From assembly GCA_009780275.1 (NCBI GenBank), contig WRAI01000001.1, forward strand, positions 86,363 through 150,362: a stretch of DNA of 64,000 nt. The letters run 5' to 3'. This document shows, piece by piece, positions 7,564-15,231 of the stretch (its first letter is position 1; every line of letters starts with the position of its first letter). The stretch is from Oscillospiraceae bacterium. GTDB taxonomy: Bacteria > Bacillota > Clostridia > Oscillospirales > UBA929. The translations under genes were made by a program, and so were the position numbers. The notes under the pieces were generated by a model. It ran no database searches and had not been told where the DNA came from. It worked only from the letters and a program-made list of their open reading frames with translations.

Positions 7564-7719
7564 ATGCAGACACGATTTTTATGCGGTGTCAGTGTTGGCG
7601 TTGTTGCCGGGGCTGCACTGGCTGCCGCTATTTTGCCCATTGATAAACGAACTTTACGAAAATCGCCGCCCGCCCGTGCCTTGAAATCCATGGGAAAGAT
7701 CATTGACCACGTCACGTAG
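7564..7719 (+). CDS. Small membrane protein, YtxH-like in layout
   Basis: 51 residues with an excellent AAGGAGG 8 nt before the ATG. Residues 5-25 form a Gly/Ala-rich membrane helix (LCGVSVGVVAGAALAAAI) followed by a basic tail with KRTLRKSPPARALK. Short proteins with a GxxxG-type helix and a charged tail near envelope genes are common in Clostridia; the family cannot be named with certainty. It stands alone between two divergent transcription units. Confidence 0.7.
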   Translation: MQTRFLCGVSVGVVAGAALAAAILPIDKRTLRKSPPARALKSMGKIIDHVT

Positions 7720-7724
7720 GGGCG

Positions 7725-7762
7725 TTGCTGAACAGTTGCGCGGCGTCGTGAGGCGTGACAAG
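7725..7762 (+). repeat. Dispersed leader repeat, copy after the small membrane protein
   Basis: TTGCTGAACAG, 14 nt, GAGGCGTGACAAG. It is followed by a hairpin, GCGATG-TAAAAA-CATCGC. Unlike other copies it is about 150 nt from the next start codon. Confidence 0.55.
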
Positions 7763-7828
7763 CGAGCGATGTAAAAACATCGCCGCTCTACATATAAAAA
7801 TTTTCATAAAAAATCATGTAAAAAACAC

Positions 7829-7858
7829 TTGCCATTCACGCCGTGTTCATGGTATACT
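7829..7858 (+). promoter_or_regulatory. Promoter of the SLH surface protein
   Basis: TTGCCA, 18 nt, TATACT; the leader would be about 45 nt and ends in AGGAGG 8 nt before the ATG at 7910. Confidence 0.7.
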
Positions 7859-7909
7859 TTCTAGTAATTAGGGATGCATATCCCACAGAAAAAGAGGAGG
7901 AAATACATA

Positions 7910-10900
7910 ATGGCAAAGTATCGTAAATCATGCAAACGAACGGCATCGTTTCTACTTGCGCTGGCGATGTTGTTCACCCTCGTGCCCGTATTTGGAGCGA
8001 ACGCGGCACAGGCACAGACGGGTACGCCGTCAACACCTGAGAATGTCAATGACATTCCGGGCATAACGCACACGCAAATTGCCAACAGTGGTGTTGGCAG
8101 CGATCTCCGCTTCAATGTATTGGAAATCGCGCCGAATGCGCCTGTACGCGTCTTGGCAGGTTTGCCGCGCTACGGACAGGTTGAAGGATTCCGCACCGTC
8201 GGCCAAATGGCAACAAGCTACGGTGAAGCGGGCTATGATGTCGTTGCCGCCATGAACACCGGCTTATTCGGACTGGGTGTCCCTGCGGGGACACAAGTTG
8301 CATCGCAGGGTGCGTTCATCCGTGATGGCATTCTTATGCGCAACTGGGGCCCGGGCGGCACATCCGAATATGTCGGCGCAGAGCAATATCTTTTGGGATG
8401 GAAAGCCGACGGCACCTTTGTCTACGGATTGAACCCCTTCCATACCATGAACCTTTCGGTCAACGGTGGTGCGCCTCGTACCTTTACGGGGCTGAATACG
8501 GGCCGCGGAGACTTCCAAGGAAATCCGCCTCCATGGAGCGACCTGATACTGTGGACAGAACACTTCGCCCCGGAAGCTGTCACGCCGGCTGCGCGCTTAG
8601 CAGGCGCACGGGATGTTTATCTTGAAGTACTGTCAGGGCGTATGGCGTTTGGCGAAACGCTGACTATGCGTGTCGTGCAAGCGGCACATGACGGGGTCAA
8701 TAACGCCGTCATCGCGCCCGACCACGCCCGCCTTGTGGCAAGAAATGCCGCTGACGTCGCTTTCTTAAACGGGTTGAATGTCGGCGATATAGTCACCATT
8801 AACCATACAGTCACCAATCGCAGCACAAATACACCGGACCCGCGCATCAATCACATCACATTCCCCGCAATGCCGAACTTCACTTGCACGGTGGATTGGA
8901 CAGAAGTGGTGGAAGCAGTTCCTGCTGCGCTTTGGGTACATCGTGATGGTATAGACCATAACATTACACAAGGGCAAAGCGGCGGCCTTGTTTGGAACTC
9001 ATATCGCCCCCGCACCGTCTTTGGCGTAACGGCCGATGGCACACAGCTATGGGCTGTTGCCAGCGGCAACAGCAGCGGTATGAGCATTCCGCAAGCACGC
9101 CAGCAGTTGGTCGACCGCGGGGCCGTCAATGTTTGGAACTTCGACGGCGGCGGCAGCTCGACCATGACCATCGGCAATACGTTAGTGACGTTCGCCGCCG
9201 GCATGAGCGGTGGTGTGCCGTCGACATTCCAACGCTCTATTGCTAACGGTATGGTGCTGGTGCGCGACAACCAACCACCCATCACCGGCAGTTATGCCGT
9301 GACGGTGGACGGCGCTTACGTCGGCACATTTGATGTCGGCGAAACCGTTTCCCTCGAAGTCCTGCGTGCAGGCTTCAGCATCCGCGCTGTCGGCGGTTTG
9401 GCCGGCATTACGCCGACCATCGACGGCACAGATTTGGTATTCACCATGCCGGATAGGGCCGTAGACATTACGCTGGTTGTTGTCAGTGTGCCCAGAGCCG
9501 GCGGACGTGTCGGCAGCTTCCTGAACCAAGCCGGCCCGACAAACGAAGTTCACATTGGACCGTGGGTTTCGGGCGTCGGCACACCGGTAGCACCGGGCGG
9601 CTCGACGTTGACAGGCATGGCAGGCAACCCGCTCGTCATGAATATCACAGCGGCAGACGCAGGAGTACATCCGCAGCTCCGCCGCCAGTTCTGGCACTTG
9701 ACAACGGCCGGCTCGCTCAATACCGCCGGTGCCGGTGCGTTTGTCAACCAAAATCTGCGTGCCGATGAGCATTACATCAGCTACCGTGTCGTAGCCACAA
9801 TGCCTTTTAACATCCGTGTCCACGCCCACCAGCCCGGCTATCGTGGTGTAGGTGAAAGTTGGAGAAGTGTTCTTGGTACAGGCACAACAAGCGGTTTTGC
9901 ACCTGCCGATACACACGAAGGCAAAATCAGCTTGGCCGACATCATCGCATTCAACGCCAACCTGGCCGACAGCAACATCGCTGTGGTAAACGGCTTTGAA
10001 ATTTGGGGTGACCAAAACTATGCGGGTGGCGGAAACATCAGCGTCGAAAAATTCGACTGGTATTATGCGCCTCCGGCATACGGCATCATCCTTGGCGACC
10101 GCATGGGATTTGTCGATCCCGATACATTAGACGGCTTGCTCACGCCGGCGGCCGACTTTACCGTCGGACAAACCATAGTCATTGAACTCGATGTTGGCGG
10201 TTTGGCGGGCGTAAGCATCCCCGCGCTCGGTGGCATCAACTACTCGCTCTTTGCCGCGGGCGGCAGGTTCTTTGCCTCTTTCGCCATGCCGGACGACAAC
10301 TTAGAGTTAGACGTCGTAGGTGGTGAAAGAGACTATGTATACTTGATTAATGAGGACTTCGAAGGGCTGACAGAGCTGCCCGAAGACTGGTGGCTCGCCA
10401 ATGCAGCCAGCGATCTTGCGGTCAATGTTCAAGACGGCACGCTGACGCTGGACAACGGTGCGGTATCTGGGCATACTTTGATTATGCTGCCCGTCGATGT
10501 CTGGGATTTTGACCTTGGCTACACAGCCACCTCAGCCGGCCGTCATGATACACGTCTCCGTGTGCAAGATGATATGCTGAGAGGCGGGCACAACCATTAC
10601 GGCCTCGCCACCGTCATCCTGCCCGGCAATCCGAACGCCAACGTCATCGTCGGTCTGCCGCGCTTTACCGATGAAAACATCATGCGTGACGACACGCAAT
10701 TTCAAACAGGCAACTGGCCTGCCGAAAATCGTCCCGGTCCGTTTGCCGCCGCCTCAACGCACGATTGGCTTTATCGCGTCCGCGGCACGCAGCTGACCAT
10801 CTATAAAGACGGTGCCTATTTCGTCAGCATGGACATCACCGACTATTATCGCGGTGTTATGGGCAACAACCCCGGCGACGCCGGCTTCTTGCAACTCGGC

Positions 10901-12766
10901 GCAAATTCCGGCAGCATCGCCCTATTCGGGTTCAGTACGACAGTTGTCTACGACAATGTCTTCGTGCGCGTGCCTGCAAATGTTGAGCCCGAAGAAACGC
11001 CGAACATTTCGATTAACTTCCCCGGTGAATTTTTGACGGGCTTTGCGACAACTAACTATACCATCAATGGCGTTGCTGTCGATTTTTCCGCCGGTGGCGT
11101 AATAACCAACTCGACGGCAATTGATCCCGCATGGTTTGGCACAACGCTGAGCATCGTCCGTGTAGGTGACGGTGAAGACACCTCTGATAGCAAGCCGCAA
11201 ATGCTCTTTGTTCCCGCCCGCCCCGCCGCGCCGACGGGCCTGACGGCTGTGGCAACAAGCTCAGCGACGATAAATGACGGCCGCATCACCGGCGTCACCA
11301 CTGCGATGGAATTTAGCACCGACGGCGGCGACACTTGGACTAACGCAACAGGCATCGAAATCACCGGCTTGGCGCCCGGTGCTGTGCGGGTACGTGTTCG
11401 CGGTACGGCAACAGGCTTTGCCGGCCTGGCGGCAATGTTGACCATCGAGGTCGGCGCGATCGACACCTGGGCTGAAGCTGAAGACACACCAAACAGCTGG
11501 GCCATTCCCGATATGATTCGTGCCCGTCAGCACGGCATCGTCGGTGACGCGTTGCCGCAAGGCGTTCTCTACCGTCAAGGCGCACCGCGCTGGTACATCG
11601 CCGAATTGCTGGCCAGCTACATGGTTGTCTATACAGGCTTGCCAACCATTAACGACGTTGTAAGTGACTGGAAAGACAGAACCGGCGCCGATATTACCCC
11701 GACCCCCGGCCCGTTCTTCCCCGATATCCCGGAAACCCACCCGCTGTTCGATGAAATCCAAGCCTTGGCGATCATGGGCATCCTGCAAGGCGGCGAATTC
11801 GGCGGCGTATTTGGCTTCGGACCCGATTACACCTTGACGCGCGCACAAGCCGCTGTTGGCTTGGCACGTATGATGGAAGTGTTGGGCTATACCACCATAG
11901 GTTTCCCGCCGGCGATCGATTTTGCCGATTGGCATATTGGCGGCGGAGGGGGCGGCATCCAGTCTTGGGCGCGTGACGCCGTGGCATTCTTATACTACCA
12001 CGAAGTCATGCTCAGCACGGCCACTACCGGCACCCCGCCCGGCGACCCGCTCTTCATCTTCAACCCCAACTTCGAGTTCCACACCCAACAACTGCTCACC
12101 GGCATGGTGCGCATGTTGCTGGAAACCGATTGGAGAAATCCGCCGACTCCGCCCGAGGGCGTCGTTCTGTTCGACTTGTTTGATTTGCCGACCAGTGGCT
12201 GGGTCATCACTGATGCAGGTGGCGGCACAGCTCAAGTCACCAACGTTGGCGGTGCATACACTTTTGTCAACAGCGGTGGTGGTCGGCCAAACGCACTCTT
12301 TGAGTTTGATGCCGAAATGGCCGAGACAATGACTTGGCCGCGTGAAATGTGGCCGTACATCACACTGCACTTTGACATTGAAGTGGCAAGTGAAGCAGCC
12401 ATTTTGACATACGACTGGGACACATACTCTGTCTACAGCATCTTTGTCAACGGCGCGTTTGTTGACTTGTTGCCCGACTTCTCCAACTGGCAAAATTACT
12501 TCAGCAATGCGGGCGACCTCTTGTCAGGCCACTATACCGGCACACGGACGCTGCATCAGCTGCTCAACAGCCGTTTTGCAACCCTTCCCACTAATGAACC
12601 CGATGTCTTTCACTTTGAGTGGATTGACTTTGTAGAAGACACCTTTGTCTTCGCCGGCATGCAGTTCTGGCCAGTCGGCGGCAACATAACAGTGCGCGAA
12701 TTTCGCCTCACCATGCCGTTCGATATGTTTGCGCCGGTATCAATGATTAATTTACCCTTGGCATAG
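7910..12766 (+). CDS. Secreted phosphodiester-glycosidase (NAGPA) protein with SLH domains
   Basis: 1618 residues; the ATG at 7910 has GAGGAGG upstream. Residues 1-33 are a signal peptide (basic start, FLLALAMLFTLVPVFGANA, cleavage near ANAAQA). Residues about 55-450 match the exopolysaccharide phosphodiester glycosidase fold: AAMNTGLFG, RTVFGVTADGTQLWAV and WNFDGGGSSTM, the last holding the conserved Asp-Gly-Gly-Gly. The middle has repeat-like beta segments and a lectin-like part (about 810-1010, NEDFEGLTELPEDWW). SLH repeats lie at about 1195-1420 (clear one: PDIPETHPLFDEIQALAIMG; also LTRAQAAVGLARMM). About 200 residues follow the SLH region, which is unusual because SLH domains are normally terminal. 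Likely cell-surface glycan remodelling, anchored to secondary cell-wall polymer. Confidence 0.85.
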   Translation: MAKYRKSCKRTASFLLALAMLFTLVPVFGANAAQAQTGTPSTPENVNDIPGITHTQIANSGVGSDLRFNVLEIAPNAPVRVLAGLPRYGQVEGFRTVGQMATSYGEAGYDVVAAMNTGLFGLGVPAGTQVASQGAFIRDGILMRNWGPGGTSEYVGAEQYLLGWKADGTFVYGLNPFHTMNLSVNGGAPRTFTGLNTGRGDFQGNPPPWSDLILWTEHFAPEAVTPAARLAGARDVYLEVLSGRMAFGETLTMRVVQAAHDGVNNAVIAPDHARLVARNAADVAFLNGLNVGDIVTINHTVTNRSTNTPDPRINHITFPAMPNFTCTVDWTEVVEAVPAALWVHRDGIDHNITQGQSGGLVWNSYRPRTVFGVTADGTQLWAVASGNSSGMSIPQARQQLVDRGAVNVWNFDGGGSSTMTIGNTLVTFAAGMSGGVPSTFQRSIANGMVLVRDNQPPITGSYAVTVDGAYVGTFDVGETVSLEVLRAGFSIRAVGGLAGITPTIDGTDLVFTMPDRAVDITLVVVSVPRAGGRVGSFLNQAGPTNEVHIGPWVSGVGTPVAPGGSTLTGMAGNPLVMNITAADAGVHPQLRRQFWHLTTAGSLNTAGAGAFVNQNLRADEHYISYRVVATMPFNIRVHAHQPGYRGVGESWRSVLGTGTTSGFAPADTHEGKISLADIIAFNANLADSNIAVVNGFEIWGDQNYAGGGNISVEKFDWYYAPPAYGIILGDRMGFVDPDTLDGLLTPAADFTVGQTIVIELDVGGLAGVSIPALGGINYSLFAAGGRFFASFAMPDDNLELDVVGGERDYVYLINEDFEGLTELPEDWWLANAASDLAVNVQDGTLTLDNGAVSGHTLIMLPVDVWDFDLGYTATSAGRHDTRLRVQDDMLRGGHNHYGLATVILPGNPNANVIVGLPRFTDENIMRDDTQFQTGNWPAENRPGPFAAASTHDWLYRVRGTQLTIYKDGAYFVSMDITDYYRGVMGNNPGDAGFLQLGANSGSIALFGFSTTVVYDNVFVRVPANVEPEETPNISINFPGEFLTGFATTNYTINGVAVDFSAGGVITNSTAIDPAWFGTTLSIVRVGDGEDTSDSKPQMLFVPARPAAPTGLTAVATSSATINDGRITGVTTAMEFSTDGGDTWTNATGIEITGLAPGAVRVRVRGTATGFAGLAAMLTIEVGAIDTWAEAEDTPNSWAIPDMIRARQHGIVGDALPQGVLYRQGAPRWYIAELLASYMVVYTGLPTINDVVSDWKDRTGADITPTPGPFFPDIPETHPLFDEIQALAIMGILQGGEFGGVFGFGPDYTLTRAQAAVGLARMMEVLGYTTIGFPPAIDFADWHIGGGGGGIQSWARDAVAFLYYHEVMLSTATTGTPPGDPLFIFNPNFEFHTQQLLTGMVRMLLETDWRNPPTPPEGVVLFDLFDLPTSGWVITDAGGGTAQVTNVGGAYTFVNSGGGRPNALFEFDAEMAETMTWPREMWPYITLHFDIEVASEAAILTYDWDTYSVYSIFVNGAFVDLLPDFSNWQNYFSNAGDLLSGHYTGTRTLHQLLNSRFATLPTNEPDVFHFEWIDFVEDTFVFAGMQFWPVGGNITVREFRLTMPFDMFAPVSMINLPLA

Positions 12767-12786
12767 TAAACCAACTAAATATTTCC

Positions 12787-12817
12787 AAAGCCCCGCACCT
12801 TATCGTGCGGGGCTTTT
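12787..12817 (+). terminator. Intrinsic terminator of the SLH protein gene
   Basis: AAAGCCCCGCAC pairs with GTGCGGGGCTTTT around CTTATC, 20 nt after the stop codon. Confidence 0.9.
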
Positions 12818-12989
12818 CGTGATTTTATCGCCAATTGATAGGGTGTTTTACAGGCATTTGTCAGGTATTTTGCAGGGCGTCGTAAGGAAAACGAGGCATT
12901 TTGCGGGCAAGGGCACCCGGGTTCTCTTGATAAAATGGCCAGTCGGTGCAGCCAAGCGAATGATTTCCCCGAGCTGCGCACGACATATC

Positions 12990-13044
12990 TCAACCACAAC
13001 ATATAGTGTTATGTCAACTTTGTGCATCAGTCAACCACAACATA
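12990..13044 (+). repeat. Direct repeat pair, 41 bp apart
   Basis: TCAACCACAACATA occurs at 12990-13003 and again at 13031-13044. The 41-bp spacing is close to four helical turns, as for a dimeric or looping regulator. It lies 110-165 bp upstream of the mraZ -35. Confidence 0.5.
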
Positions 13045-13154
13045 CAGGTTGTCAAAAGCGAAAAACAGAACATAAGTATCGAACAAAAATGCGCCAAAAA
13101 CTCGTAATCAAGCTATATTTCTGCAGAAAAAGCAATCAATTTACTAAAAAGGGC

Positions 13155-13183
13155 TTGCAATTTACGGCGCGATAGAGTATACT
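13155..13183 (+). promoter_or_regulatory. mraZ (dcw cluster) promoter
   Basis: TTGCAA, 17 nt, TATACT. It is followed within 13 nt by the MraZ-type boxes, placing them over the start of the transcript. Confidence 0.8.
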
Positions 13184-13195
13184 GTGACCATATAG

Positions 13196-13210
13196 TGGGA
13201 TAGTGTGGGG
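13196..13210 (+). promoter_or_regulatory. MraZ-type operator boxes
   Basis: TGGGA at 13196-13200 and TGGGG at 13206-13210 are direct repeats spaced by 5 nt (10-bp period), which is the known pattern bound by MraZ upstream of its own gene. A third weaker unit may follow. Supports autorepression of the cluster. Confidence 0.7.
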
Positions 13211-13229
13211 AAGTATCCCATATGTGGAA

Positions 13230-13257
13230 TTCGCCGGATACGAGACGTAACAAGGAG
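13230..13257 (+). repeat. Dispersed leader repeat, mraZ copy
   Basis: TCGCCG, 5 nt, GAGACGTAACAAGGAGG. Closest to the murE copy; it contains the mraZ ribosome binding site. Confidence 0.5.
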
Positions 13258-13268
13258 GTGGGCATAAT

Positions 13269-13685
13269 ATGACCGGTAAGTATAATCATAGCATTGACAG
13301 TAAGAGCCGTATGTCGCTGCCCGCCAAACTGCGTGAAGAGTTGGGCGATAGTGTGTATTTGGTTAAGGGCAACGACAAGTGCTTGACAGTTTATTCACTC
13401 GAACATTGGGCAGCATTTGAAGCCAAACTAAAAAGTGAAATAGGTTCTCAGGCGCGGAAGTTACAGCGTGCTATCTGTGCCAGCGCCGTCCGCTGCGATG
13501 TCGATGCACAGGGCCGGATCGTTCTCCCCCAGGAGTTGCGTGCCTATGCCGGGCTTGAACAAGAAGCTGTCATCGTTGGTGTCATCGATCGGGCTGAGCT
13601 GTGGCAACCTGACAGATGGCAAGCTTTCGATGAAGAGTTTACCGCCGATGACCTGGCAAACGCCATGGATGAATATGGCTTCTAA
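13269..13685 (+). CDS. mraZ: Transcriptional regulator MraZ
   Basis: 138 residues; two SpoVT/AbrB-like halves. MTGKYNHSIDSKSRMSLPAKLREELG is split here by the first half (SKSRMSLPAKLRE) and the second half reads DAQGRIVLPQELRAYAGL. MraZ forms a ring that binds TGGG-type direct repeats and represses the division and cell-wall cluster it heads. The ATG follows AAGGAGGTG. The last codons overlap the rsmH start by 11 nt. Length is close to the family norm (about 143). Confidence 0.96.
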   Translation: MTGKYNHSIDSKSRMSLPAKLREELGDSVYLVKGNDKCLTVYSLEHWAAFEAKLKSEIGSQARKLQRAICASAVRCDVDAQGRIVLPQELRAYAGLEQEAVIVGVIDRAELWQPDRWQAFDEEFTADDLANAMDEYGF

Positions 13686-14592
13686 TTTTCATCTGCCCGT
13701 CATGCTCAACGAGTGCTTGGACGCGTTAGCAATTAGGCAAGACGGCGTTTATCTTGACGCGACGTTAGGGCGCGGCGGACACAGCGCGGCCATCGCACAG
13801 CGTGGCGGCAAAGTCATCGCCATTGACCGAGATGCTGAAGCCATTGCCTATGCGCAGGCACACTATCCCGAGATCACTGTTCTGCGCGGCAATTACGCGC
13901 AAATGGATGTCTTGCTCAGTCGGCTTGGCATTACAAAACTGGACGGCATTTTATATGACTTAGGCGTATCGTCGCCGCAGATAGATCAAGCCGAACGCGG
14001 TTTCTCTTATATGAAAGATGCGCGTTTAGATATGCGCATGGACATCGCACAATCGCTGACCGCATACGATGTCGTCAATCGATTTTCCGTCGCTGAGCTG
14101 ATGTGCATCCTGCGCGACTACGGCGAAGAACGATACAGTTTTCAAATCGCCAATGCTATCGCGCGGCAGCGCGGCATTGCCCCCATTGAAACGACGTTGC
14201 AGCTCGTCGAAATCATCAAGCAAGCCATGCCGCCCAAAGCCCGCCGTGAGGCGCAACATCCCGCCATGCGTGTGTTTCAAGCGTTGCGCATATCCGTGAA
14301 TGATGAACTGACATCATTGCAAGACAGCCTGTACAAGGCCATCGCGTTGCTCAACCCAAATGGACGCCTGGCTGTTATAAGTTTCCACTCCCTTGAAGAT
14401 CGAATCGTTAAGACCACCATGAAGTCACAATCGTTGACCTGTGTCTGCCCTCCCAAAAGCCCTATATGTCAATGTAATCATGCACCGACCTTGCGGCTGA
14501 TTTCAAAAAGGGCCATTACGGCGCCCCCTGATGAATGCATTGCCAACTCCCGCGCCAAAAGCGCAAAGCTCAGAGTTGCAGAAAAGATATAA
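13675..14592 (+). CDS. rsmH: 16S rRNA (cytosine-1402-N4)-methyltransferase
   Basis: 305 residues; methylates N4 of C1402 in 16S rRNA with SAM. Motifs: HLPVMLNECLDAL at the start, DATLGRGGHSAAI (SAM site), LYDLGVSSPQID, RGFSYMKDARLDMRMD and VISFHSLEDRIVK near the end, all standard for MraW. Two ATGs (13669 and 13675) inside the mraZ tail are possible; no clear Shine-Dalgarno precedes either, so translation is probably coupled to mraZ. Confidence 0.96.
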   Translation: MASNFHLPVMLNECLDALAIRQDGVYLDATLGRGGHSAAIAQRGGKVIAIDRDAEAIAYAQAHYPEITVLRGNYAQMDVLLSRLGITKLDGILYDLGVSSPQIDQAERGFSYMKDARLDMRMDIAQSLTAYDVVNRFSVAELMCILRDYGEERYSFQIANAIARQRGIAPIETTLQLVEIIKQAMPPKARREAQHPAMRVFQALRISVNDELTSLQDSLYKAIALLNPNGRLAVISFHSLEDRIVKTTMKSQSLTCVCPPKSPICQCNHAPTLRLISKRAITAPPDECIANSRAKSAKLRVAEKI

Positions 14593-14638
14593 AAACAAAT
14601 TCATGTCTCTTCTTAACTAAATGAAAGGAGCCCTCACT

Positions 14639-15115
14639 ATGCCAACACCACAAATCGCGCCTGATTATTCCCGTTTTGAGCGACGACAAATCGTTGTAGA
14701 GCCGGAAGTGCCATTGGAATTGCTCGAAGAAGAGCAAGCATTACAGGCACCGAAAAAGATTATAGAAAAGACCCGCATACCATACAAAGTGTTGGCGGCA
14801 TTTGCTGTTGTCGCGGCATTGCTAGTCGCTGTCATTTTCAGTTACAATCGCATGTGGACGGTCAATGCTGAAAATCTACGACTTGAACGTGCCTTGCAAG
14901 CACTGCAAATGGAGGAACAAGCCTTGCTGCAAGAATTTGCCGGTGGGCTGACAATACATGAAATTACTGCTGAGGCGCGCGGAATCGGCATGTTGCCGCC
15001 TGCGCCCGACCAGGTTGTGCATGTCAACCTAGGCGGCCAAGATCGCGCAGTAGTTTATACACAAGAGGGATTCTTGGAACGCATTTGGAATTGGGTCACG
15101 GGATTATTCGGCTAG
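14639..15115 (+). CDS. ftsL: FtsL/DivIC-like septum protein
   Basis: 158 residues; the ATG at 14639 has AAAGGAG 8 nt upstream. An acidic cytoplasmic part of about 45 residues is followed by one membrane helix (VLAAFAVVAALLVAVIFSY, about 50-68) and a heptad-rich segment (NAENLRLERALQALQMEEQALL) typical of FtsL coiled coils. The identification rests on topology and on the slot between rsmH and the transpeptidase, since FtsL sequences diverge strongly. Expected role: scaffold for FtsQ/DivIB and FtsW-PBP at the septum. The extra C-terminal tail ending in an amphipathic ERIWNWVTGLFG is unusual. Confidence 0.72.
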   Translation: MPTPQIAPDYSRFERRQIVVEPEVPLELLEEEQALQAPKKIIEKTRIPYKVLAAFAVVAALLVAVIFSYNRMWTVNAENLRLERALQALQMEEQALLQEFAGGLTIHEITAEARGIGMLPPAPDQVVHVNLGGQDRAVVYTQEGFLERIWNWVTGLFG

Positions 15116-15231
15116 TTCTATCATACAACGCCGGGAAATAAGATTGTAATGCTGGGTAGAGGGTGCTATGAAGCGGCTACCGCGCTGCGCCCATTTGCAT
15201 TTTTTACAACGACAACAGGAGGAAGATGACG

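Larger units (their letters stand above)
12767..13268. other. Intergenic region between surface protein and dcw cluster
   Basis: Holds the terminator at 12787-12817, a pair of direct repeats at 12990-13044, the mraZ promoter at 13155-13183, MraZ-type boxes at 13196-13210 and a dispersed repeat at 13230-13257. No convincing gene is seen in 12820-13150. Confidence 0.7.

Noticed and set aside
7874..7909. Upstream ATG for the SLH protein
   Set aside because: No ribosome binding site; AGGAGG lies directly before the ATG at 7910, which also starts a proper signal peptide.
12990..13044. CRISPR array
   Set aside because: Only two repeat copies of 14 bp and no spacer pattern; no cas genes.
13468..13674. 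Longer rsmH start inside mraZ
   Set aside because: The extra N-terminus is mraZ read in another frame and is not like RsmH; the family starts near HLPVMLNE.
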